DNA of 64,000 nt, taken from Sorangium aterium. Its GTDB lineage: Bacteria > Myxococcota_A > Polyangia > Polyangiales > Polyangiaceae. Positions 25,695-32,743 of this stretch are shown here, one piece after another; within the stretch, counting starts at the first letter, position 1, and every line of letters begins with the position of its first letter. The translations under genes and the position numbers were made by a program. Under the pieces are notes generated by a model. That model had not been told where the DNA came from and searched no databases. It worked only from the letters and a program-made list of their open reading frames with translations. Location: NCBI RefSeq assembly GCF_028368935.1, contig NZ_JAQNDK010000004.1:1302001-1366000 (forward strand), read 5' to 3'.

Positions 25695-26276
25695 CTATCG
25701 AGGGCTGGCCGTCGCGTCGTCGTCCGGATCGCCGTCGTCGACGACCCTCGTCGCGTCGTCCGTGAGCGGCGGGTACAGGCTCTCGACGAACTTCTCGGAG
25801 AGCCGCCCCGCGAGGTGTGCATCCATCCGCGCCATCGCCTCGCGCAGCCGATCGATCTCGGCCGAGAGCGCTGCCTTGAGCGGCTGGCGCTGCGCCTGTT
25901 CCATCCAGGTGAGCTCCACAAGCGCCTCCTCAAGGTGCGCGCGCGCCGCACCAAGGTGCGCGCGCGCCGCGCCGCCCGCCTCGCCCGCGTCGGATTCTCG
26001 GACCAGGTACTCCGCGACGCGCACGCGCCCGCGGTGGCGGACCCGCGTCCGCTCGAGGAAATCCCGGTACGGCTTCACCGCCCCGCTGAGCGCCTGCACC
26101 GCCGCCGCGAGCGCGCTCGCCTCGCCCTGGAGCGCCTCGCGATCGGCGCCGGAGAGCGCCGGGTTGTGCTCGAGGTGGGCCTCGAGCGTCGCCAGCACCT
26201 CGCGGGCCCAGCGGAGGTGCCGGAGCCCCGAGGCGCCGCGCGACAGGCGCAGCGCGGCCGCCCCCTCGGCGCTCAC
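25695..26276 (-). CDS. Hypothetical helical protein overlapping smc
   Basis: A 193-residue, mostly helical, Ala/Glu/Leu-rich cytosolic protein I do not recognise. Its GTG start overlaps the smc stop by four bases, implying coupled translation. It contains an in-frame 21-bp tandem duplication encoding two copies of the ARAHL-containing heptad (25931-25972). Position after smc suggests a chromosome-related role, but it does not resemble ScpA or ScpB, and that link is inference only. Confidence 0.65.
   Translation of the reverse strand: MSAEGAAALRLSRGASGLRHLRWAREVLATLEAHLEHNPALSGADREALQGEASALAAAVQALSGAVKPYRDFLERTRVRHRGRVRVAEYLVRESDAGEAGGAARAHLGAARAHLEEALVELTWMEQAQRQPLKAALSAEIDRLREAMARMDAHLAGRLSEKFVESLYPPLTDDATRVVDDGDPDDDATASPR
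25931..25972. repeat. 21-bp in-frame tandem duplication
   Basis: Two adjacent 21-bp units, 20 of 21 identical, starting CAAGGTGCGCGCG. They lie within the smc-linked unknown gene and duplicate seven residues. Confidence 0.8.
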
Positions 26277-29200
26277 GCCACCGCCGCCGCCGGCGCCGCC
26301 TCGCGCTCCGGGCGCTTCGCCGTCTCGTTGATCTTCACGCTGACGAGCTTCGAGACGCCGGGCTCCTGCATCGTCACGCCGTAGAGCACGTCGACCGACT
26401 GCATCGTGCGCTTGATGTGCGTGATGAGGATGAACTGCGAGTGGCTCGTCATGCTCCGGATCGCCTCGTTGTAGCGGGCCACGTTCGCCTCATCGAGCGG
26501 CGCGTCGACCTCGTCGAGGATGCAGAACGGCGACGGCTTGAACTGGAAGATCGCGAAGATGAGCGACACCGCGGTGAGCGCCTTCTCGCCGCCGCTCATG
26601 AGCTCGATGTTCCCGAGCTTCTTGCCCGGCGGCTGCGCCAGGATCTCGATCCCCGTCTCCAGCATGTCGTCGGGGTTCGTCAGCCTGAGCTCCGCCTGCC
26701 CTCCGCGGAACATCTTGGGGAACAGCGCCTTGAAGCGCGCGTTGATGCCGTCGTACGTCGTCTTGAAGAGCCGCTTCGACTCGCGGTTCATCTGGGCGAT
26801 CGCCTTCTCGAGGTCGTCGAGGGCCTTATCGAGATCGGCCTTCTGGCCCGAGTAGTACGTGTACCGCTCCTCGGCCTCGGCGTGCTCGCGCACGGCGTCG
26901 AGGTTGACGGGGCCCATGCGGTCGAGCAGCTCCGTCAGCTCCTGGATGCGCGCGCGGTGCGAGGCGTCGGCGGGCGGCCGCTTGTGGTAGTCGCCGACCA
27001 CGCGGGCGAGCTCCAGCCCGCGGAAGCGCTCGCGCACCCCCTCGATGAGGTGGTCGTGCTCGACCCGCAGCCGCTCCAGCGCGAGCTCGTGCTTGCGGAG
27101 CCGCTCCGACACCTCGGACAGCTCCTGCCGCAGCCCGCGCAGGTCGGCCTCGCGCACCCCGTGCGCCTGCCGCGCCTCGTCCAGCGAGCGCCGCGCCTCG
27201 GTCAGCGCGGCCTGCGCCGCGTGCGCCTCCGCGACGGCGCGGACCAGCGCCTCCCGCGCGATCATGATCGTCGCCGCGGCCTTCCCCGCGCCCACGGCGC
27301 TCTCCGTCCGCTCCTGGTCGAGCCGGGCGATCCGGCCCCGGAGCTCGTTGCACGACCGCGTGAGCCGCTCGACCGTGCCCCGCGCCGCCGCGGCGCGCTC
27401 GCGCACGCGCGCGAGCTTCACCTTGCGCTCGGTCACGACCGACTGCTGCCCGAGCACCCGCTCGCGCCACTCGGCCGCGACCTGCTCGGCGTGCTCGAGG
27501 CCGGCCGCCGCCGCCTCGCGCGTCGCTCGCCCCGCCTCGAGCTTGTCGCGGGCCGCTTGCTGCTCGCTCCCGCCGGCGTCGAGGTTGTCGGCGAGGTCCT
27601 CGAGCTCGGAGCGCACCACGCCCTCGCGCTTCTGCGCCGCGGCGAGCTGCTCCTCGGCGCGGCGGAGATCCTTCTCGGCCGTCACGAGGGCGAGCTCTCC
27701 CTCGTGCGCCTCGCTCCGCGCCCGCTCCAGCGCCGTCCCCACCTCGGTGATGCGCAGGCGGAGCTTCTGCTGCGCGTCGAGCAGCGCCGTCACCTCCTCC
27801 GACTTGGTCGCGACGAACTCGTGCAGCGCGCGCATCTCCCGCTTCTGCTCGATCATGCCGGCCGCGACCGCGTCGCCCGAGCCGCCGCTCACCACGCCGT
27901 CCTCGCGGAGGACGGTGCCGTCGAGCGTCACGAGCGTGCACCCCGCGCCCTCCGCCGCGAGCCGCGCCGCGACCTCGGCGGAGGCGACGACCACCGCGTC
28001 CCCCACGAGCGCGCGCGCCAGCGCCTCGTCCTCGGGCGCGAAGACGAGCCGGTCGACGAGCGGCCCGAGCACGCCCTCCCCGCGAGGCGGCCGCCGCGTC
28101 GCGCCGGCCACGAACGAGGGCCGCGCCGCGATCACGCTCGCCCGCCCGCGGTTGTTCTTCGACAGATCCGCGAGCAGCGCGATCCCGCGCTCGGCGTCGC
28201 TCACGACCGCGCACTGCAGCCGGTCCCCGAGCAGCCCCGCGAAGGCCGCGGTCAGCTCGGCCGGCGCCTCGATCCGGTCGGCCACGAGCCCGAGCAGCGC
28301 CGGGTCCTTGGTCTTGAGGAGGTTCTTCACCCCGGCGCCGACGCCCTCCAGCCGCGCGTGCAGCTCCTCGAGCGCGCGGAGCCGGTTGCGCCGCTGCCCG
28401 AGCTCGTTCTTGGCGTGCTCCACGGCACGATCGCTCGAGACCGCCTGCTCGCGCAGCGCCTTCATCTCGACGTCGAGCCGAGTCCGGTCTTCCGCCGAGA
28501 GCCGCTTCCCCTCGGCGAGCTCCGCCACGTTGCGCGTCAGCGACGAGCGCCGCCGCTCGAGCTCCTCCGACTCGTACATCAGCCGCCCGAGCTCGTCCTC
28601 GAGCTTCGCCCGCCGCTGGCTCATCTCCGTCATGCGCCGATCGAAGCCGGCGAGCGACGCCTCGGCGGCCGCGACCGCCGCGGTGGCCTCGGCGGCCCGC
28701 CGGCGCAGGGCGGCGACCTCGTGCTCGGCGGTGCGCTCGCCGTGGCGCAGCTCCTCGAGCCGCTCGTGCTGCTCGAGCGCGAGCTCGCTCTCCCGCGCCT
28801 CTTCCTCGTCGACGCCGGCGAGCTGCGCCTCGAGCTGCGCCTTCTCTGCGCTGAGCTCTTCGACCGTCTTCTCGAGCTCTCCCTGCTCCTTGGCCGCGGT
28901 GACGAGCCGCTCCTCGAGGTGCCGCAGGCGGTCGCGCGCCCGCGCGATCTCCGCCTCGTGGGTGCGCACCTGGTTGTCGGCCGCGAACGCCTCGTTCTGC
29001 GCGCGCTCGGCCCGCTCCTCGCAGGCGAGGGCCTCGAGCCGGGTGACCTCGATCTCGGCCTCGCGCGCCGAGAGCGCCGTGCGCGACGCCTGCTCGCGCT
29101 CCGCGTGCGCGGCCCTGCCGAGCGACTCGTGCTGCGTGAGCACCGTGAGCTCCAGGAGCTTGTGCGACGCCTCGTGGAGCACGAGGTCCTCCAGCTCCTT

Positions 29201-29878
29201 GCGGTAGTTGACGTACCGCTCGGCCTTGGCCGCCTGGCGCTTCAAGGACGCGAGGTTCCGCTGGATCTCGGAGACGATGTCCCCCACGCGGAGCAGGTTC
29301 TGCCGCGTCTGGTCCATCTTCTGCTCGGCCTGCTTCTTCCTGGCCTTGTATTTCGTGATGCCGGCGGCCTCCTCGATGAGCATCCGCCGGTCCTCGGGGC
29401 GCGCCGAGACGATGAGCCCGATCTTGCCCTGCTCGACGATGGAGTAGGCCTTCGTGCCGACGCCGGTGCCGAGGAAGAGGTCGGTCACGTCCTTGAGGCG
29501 GACCTGGGTCTTGTTGATGAGGTACTCGCTCGTCCCGTCGCGGAAGAGCCGCCGCGTCACCGCGATCTCCGCGTAGTCCCGGTACTCGAGCGGCAGCTGC
29601 GACGCCGCCGTCGGCTCGCTGTTGTCGAAGGTGAGCGTCACCTCGGCCATCCCGTGCTGGGCGCGGGTCTCGGAGCCGTTGAAGATGACGTCCGACATCG
29701 ACTTGCCGCGCAGGTGCTTGGCGCTCTGCTCCCCGATCGCCCACCGGATGGCGTCGACGATGTTCGACTTGCCGCAGCCGTTGGGACCGACGATGCCCAC
29801 CACGTCCGTGTCGAAATGGACCACCGTCCGGTCGACGAACGATTTGAACCCGCTGATCTCGAGCTTACGAATGCGCAT
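26273..29878 (-). CDS. smc: Chromosome segregation ATPase SMC
   Basis: A 1201-residue SMC condensin subunit. Walker A is GPNGCGKSN (31-39). Two long coiled-coil arms are separated by a hinge around residues 515-660, with conserved-type glycines in GGSGDAVAAG. The ABC signature ELMSGGEKALTAVS and Walker B FCILDEVDAPLDEAN are near the C-terminus. Full length for the family. It would dimerise and organise the chromosome with ScpA/ScpB, which are not in this window. A modest AGGGA precedes the ATG, and paired 12-bp direct repeats lie 33 bp upstream. Confidence 0.97.
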   Translation of the reverse strand: MRIRKLEISGFKSFVDRTVVHFDTDVVGIVGPNGCGKSNIVDAIRWAIGEQSAKHLRGKSMSDVIFNGSETRAQHGMAEVTLTFDNSEPTAASQLPLEYRDYAEIAVTRRLFRDGTSEYLINKTQVRLKDVTDLFLGTGVGTKAYSIVEQGKIGLIVSARPEDRRMLIEEAAGITKYKARKKQAEQKMDQTRQNLLRVGDIVSEIQRNLASLKRQAAKAERYVNYRKELEDLVLHEASHKLLELTVLTQHESLGRAAHAEREQASRTALSAREAEIEVTRLEALACEERAERAQNEAFAADNQVRTHEAEIARARDRLRHLEERLVTAAKEQGELEKTVEELSAEKAQLEAQLAGVDEEEARESELALEQHERLEELRHGERTAEHEVAALRRRAAEATAAVAAAEASLAGFDRRMTEMSQRRAKLEDELGRLMYESEELERRRSSLTRNVAELAEGKRLSAEDRTRLDVEMKALREQAVSSDRAVEHAKNELGQRRNRLRALEELHARLEGVGAGVKNLLKTKDPALLGLVADRIEAPAELTAAFAGLLGDRLQCAVVSDAERGIALLADLSKNNRGRASVIAARPSFVAGATRRPPRGEGVLGPLVDRLVFAPEDEALARALVGDAVVVASAEVAARLAAEGAGCTLVTLDGTVLREDGVVSGGSGDAVAAGMIEQKREMRALHEFVATKSEEVTALLDAQQKLRLRITEVGTALERARSEAHEGELALVTAEKDLRRAEEQLAAAQKREGVVRSELEDLADNLDAGGSEQQAARDKLEAGRATREAAAAGLEHAEQVAAEWRERVLGQQSVVTERKVKLARVRERAAAARGTVERLTRSCNELRGRIARLDQERTESAVGAGKAAATIMIAREALVRAVAEAHAAQAALTEARRSLDEARQAHGVREADLRGLRQELSEVSERLRKHELALERLRVEHDHLIEGVRERFRGLELARVVGDYHKRPPADASHRARIQELTELLDRMGPVNLDAVREHAEAEERYTYYSGQKADLDKALDDLEKAIAQMNRESKRLFKTTYDGINARFKALFPKMFRGGQAELRLTNPDDMLETGIEILAQPPGKKLGNIELMSGGEKALTAVSLIFAIFQFKPSPFCILDEVDAPLDEANVARYNEAIRSMTSHSQFILITHIKRTMQSVDVLYGVTMQEPGVSKLVSVKINETAKRPEREAAPAAAVA

Positions 29879-29910
29879 GACGTCCCTGGGACCGACCGGG
29901 CGGGCTTAAA

Positions 29911-29942
29911 CGTATCGTCACAGCACGCCACGTACCGTCACA
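29911..29942. promoter_or_regulatory. Paired 12-bp direct repeats upstream of smc
   Basis: CGTATCGTCACA (29911-29922) and CGTACCGTCACA (29931-29942) differ at one base and are spaced 20 bp start to start, about two helical turns, placing them on the same DNA face. This is the pattern of a dimeric activator site, such as a response regulator. No regulator is identified. Confidence 0.5.
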
Positions 29943-30084
29943 ACTGGCGTCTCGGGGTCTACGTGGGCTGGCGCCGCGCGGCAAGCTCGGAATCCTGGCT
30001 CCGCCCGCGCACCGAGGACCAAGTCTTGCGCATCCCGGGGGTGGTGCGATGTCCACGGCGCAAGGTGGGCTTTTGGCAGCCGCC

Positions 30085-30113
30085 TTGACAGGTGGCTAAC
30101 GTGACCATACTCC
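30085..30113 (+). promoter_or_regulatory. Candidate sigma-70-like promoter for the FmdB-type gene
   Basis: A perfect -35 TTGACA (30085-30090) followed by 17 bp and TACTCC (30108-30113), a weak -10. The start codon is 29 bp further on, with Shine-Dalgarno GAGGAG between. Confidence 0.5.
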
Positions 30114-30141
30114 TCGGGTTGTTCCGAGGAGTAGAAACGTC

Positions 30142-30483
30142 ATGCCGACTTACGAGTACGCCTGCACATCTTGCGCGCATGAATGGGAGGCCGAGCAGTC
30201 CATCAAGGAGGCGCCGCTCTCGGAGTGCCCGTCGTGTCACAACGCGACAGCCCGGCGGCAGATCTCGCGAGGCACGGGCTTCATCCTCAAGGGCAGCGGC
30301 TGGTACTCCGACCTCTATGCGTCGGGCTCGAACAAGCCGCCCGCGAAGTCGGACGGCGGGTCGGGCAGCTCGTCAGGGTCGGAAGGGGCGAGCTCGGACT
30401 CGGGGTCGAGCAGCGCCTCGTCGGCGAGCGGCGGCACCAAGAGCGACTCCAGCGCGTCGTCCGCCTCCTCCGCGGCGGCCTGA
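30142..30483 (+). CDS. FmdB-family zinc-ribbon protein with Ser-rich tail
   Basis: A 113-residue protein. Residues 1-45 are the FmdB-type zinc ribbon (MPTYEYACTSCAHEWE, then CPSCH), with CxxC pairs that should bind zinc. After FILKGSGWYSDLY the rest is a disordered Ser/Gly/Ala-rich tail with KSD motifs. The family is annotated as putative regulatory, but its biochemical role is not established. Well-formed GAGGAG Shine-Dalgarno. Confidence 0.88.
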   Translation: MPTYEYACTSCAHEWEAEQSIKEAPLSECPSCHNATARRQISRGTGFILKGSGWYSDLYASGSNKPPAKSDGGSGSSSGSEGASSDSGSSSASSASGGTKSDSSASSASSAAA

Positions 30484-30613
30484 CGCCAGCTCGGCGAGCA
30501 GCGACGGGGGTGTGGCCAGCGCGGCGCAGCGCGCAGCGGCGCCGTGCGCCGTCATGGTGCGCCGGCCGTGCTGCGTGCCCACCGGCGCCGGGCGCGGTGC
30601 TAGGGTGCCCTGG

Positions 30614-31711
30614 ATGGATGAGAGAAAGCGACTTGAGGAGCTCCGCCGGCAGCTCACGGAGCTGGATCAAGAAATCCTTCGCAGCATCGAGCGGCGGGCC
30701 CGCATCGCGCACGAGCTCGCCAAGCTGAGGACGGGCACGGCCCGGTTCGCCCCAACGGCCGACGCCGCCCACGTGCAGGCGCTCGAGCGCGCCGTGACGC
30801 CCCCGTTCCCGCAGCGCGCGGTGCGGCCGATCTTCGTGGCCATCGACGCGGCCTCGCGCGCGTTCGAGGTCGCGCCGCGGGTGGCGTACCTGGGGGCCGA
30901 GGGCGACTATGGCTGGACCGCGGCGCACGATCACTTCGGGATCGGCGGCGAGTTCGTCCGCGCCGACAGCCCCCTCGCCGCCATCGAGGAGGTCGCGCGC
31001 TCGCGCGCAGACTTCGCGGTGGTCCCGTACGAATCGCTCAAGGAAGGGCCGATCTTCCCGACGATCCAGGCGATCGGCGGCGCCGATCTCAAGGTGGTCG
31101 GCGAGCGCCAGCTGGTGCAGGCGCTCGACCTCGTGAACCGGACGGGCAGCCTCGCCGACGTCGAGCGGGTGTACTCCTCGCCCCAGGACCACGTGGCCTG
31201 CGTGAACTACCTCGAGCTCCAGCACCCGCGCGCGCTGGTGCTCGACGTGCGGGGCCCGCAGGCCGCCTGGGATCTCGCGGCGGAGAACGAGGGCAGCGCC
31301 GCCATCGTCCCCCGCGGCTTCGCGGGCGGCGGGCAGGAGCTCAGGGTCGCGCGCGAGAACGTCGGCGACGAGGGGGAGCTCCGGATCCGCTACGCGGTGC
31401 TGTCCCGGCTCCCCTCGCCGCGCTCGGGCCACGACGCCACGGCGGTCCTCTTCAGCGTCCACGACCGGCCCGGCGCGCTCCACGACATCCTCCAGCACTT
31501 CAAGGAGCGCAGCTGCAACCTCCGGCGGGTCAACTCCCGCCCCGTCCCCGGCGAGGGCTGGGACTACGTGTTCTATGTAGAGGTCAGCGGACACACGACC
31601 GATCGGGCGCTCGTCGCGGCGCTCGAGGGCGTGAAGCGCGAGACGAAGATGCTGAAGATCATCGGCTCCTTCCCGCTGGAGCGCCCCGACCCGCCGCACG
31701 AGCGAGCTTGA
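30614..31711 (+). CDS. pheA: Chorismate mutase/prephenate dehydratase-like P-protein, divergent
   Basis: 365 residues: chorismate mutase-like helix (1-80, LRRQLTELDQEILRSIERRA), prephenate dehydratase-like domain (about 88-275) and ACT domain (about 280-358, RPGALHDILQHF and NSRP). By homology it would make phenylpyruvate with Phe feedback. The dehydratase catalytic TRF appears as IRY (ELRIRYAVLS), and the ENS motif reads ESL (VPYESLKEG), so dehydratase activity is uncertain. The start lacks a Shine-Dalgarno; TAGGGT lies seven bases before the ATG. The stop overlaps the next gene. Confidence 0.8.
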   Translation: MDERKRLEELRRQLTELDQEILRSIERRARIAHELAKLRTGTARFAPTADAAHVQALERAVTPPFPQRAVRPIFVAIDAASRAFEVAPRVAYLGAEGDYGWTAAHDHFGIGGEFVRADSPLAAIEEVARSRADFAVVPYESLKEGPIFPTIQAIGGADLKVVGERQLVQALDLVNRTGSLADVERVYSSPQDHVACVNYLELQHPRALVLDVRGPQAAWDLAAENEGSAAIVPRGFAGGGQELRVARENVGDEGELRIRYAVLSRLPSPRSGHDATAVLFSVHDRPGALHDILQHFKERSCNLRRVNSRPVPGEGWDYVFYVEVSGHTTDRALVAALEGVKRETKMLKIIGSFPLERPDPPHERA

Positions 31712-32742
31712 TGGCGAGCGCGATGGTGCGGACGCTGTTCCATTCCCGAGGCGCTGCCGTCCTGCGCCGCGCGGCGATCGCGATCGCCGCGCTCGCCCTC
31801 CCGGCGCTCGGCGGCTGCGGTGGCGCCGACGACAGCCTCGCGCTGGTCGGCGGAGAGAAGATCGACGCGACGGCGATCGATCGCGACCCGCTGGCCGTCC
31901 TTCCGAGCGGCGCTGTGATGCTCGGTTACCTCGACGCGGCGGCCATGTTCACCTCCGGCCTGGGAGGCGAGGTCAACCAGATCGTCACGAGCCTGCTCCC
32001 GCTGGGCCCCGAGTCGAACTTCGTCCCGTCGCGCGACATCGTGAAGGTCTACGGCGGTCTCTACGCCATGCAGGGCGCGGACTTCTGCGCCGTGATGCAG
32101 GGCAACTTCGACGTCGACGCGATCCGCCGCTCCGCCGACGCCAGGTCGGTCACCGTCATCGGCGCGCCGCTCGTGAAGACGCGCTACGCGGACAACGATC
32201 TCTTCACGGCCGGCAACGTCGGCTTCGTCGTGCTCACGCCGCACACGATCCTCACCGGCAACGAGACCGGGATGCGGCGGGCCCTCGATCGGCTCCGCTC
32301 CGGCAAGCTGAAGCGCTCCGTGCCTTCGTGGATGGTCGAGCTGCTCGGGACGAAGGGCGCGTCGTTCGCGGTGGCCGGCGACCTCTCGAGCCAGGGTGCG
32401 GTCTCGTCTGCGGCGGGGCAGCTCCCCTTCCTCGCGGGGCTCCAGTACGTGCGCGTCATCGGCAACTTCCAGCCGCCCGGGGTCAACTTCGCCGGCGCCC
32501 TCACGTACACGGACCCGCAGAGCGCGGCGAACGGCGCCGTCGCGCTCCGCAACCTCGAGCAGATCGCCAGGATCGCGAGCGTGCTCTCGTCGTGGGGCTT
32601 CGGCTACGGCTCCGTCCCTCCGATGCAGGTCGCGCAGCGCGAGAGCGACGTCGCGTTCACGCTGCCCCTCGGCGAGGGGATCGTGCGCATGCTCCTCCGC
32701 ACGGTCGCCGACACGGCGCGGAGCGTGGCGGTCGTGCGCTGA
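31711..32742 (+). CDS. Predicted lipoprotein, function unknown
   Basis: 343 residues. A basic N-terminus and hydrophobic stretch end in LPALGGC, a lipobox with acylated C36. The rest is a soluble domain with repeated beta-rich segments (DIVKVYGGLYAMQGADFCAVMQG) and no motif I recognise. The ATG overlaps the pheA stop (TGATG), so it is likely translated from the same transcript. Convergent with hrpB with one base between them. Confidence 0.75.
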   Translation: MASAMVRTLFHSRGAAVLRRAAIAIAALALPALGGCGGADDSLALVGGEKIDATAIDRDPLAVLPSGAVMLGYLDAAAMFTSGLGGEVNQIVTSLLPLGPESNFVPSRDIVKVYGGLYAMQGADFCAVMQGNFDVDAIRRSADARSVTVIGAPLVKTRYADNDLFTAGNVGFVVLTPHTILTGNETGMRRALDRLRSGKLKRSVPSWMVELLGTKGASFAVAGDLSSQGAVSSAAGQLPFLAGLQYVRVIGNFQPPGVNFAGALTYTDPQSAANGAVALRNLEQIARIASVLSSWGFGYGSVPPMQVAQRESDVAFTLPLGEGIVRMLLRTVADTARSVAVVR

Positions 32743-32743
32743 C

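Noticed and set aside
26417..30088. A 1223-codon open frame antisense to smc
   Set aside because: It is the mirror of smc's biased codons in GC-rich DNA; its product is Arg/Leu/Glu low complexity with no domain, while smc is unmistakable.
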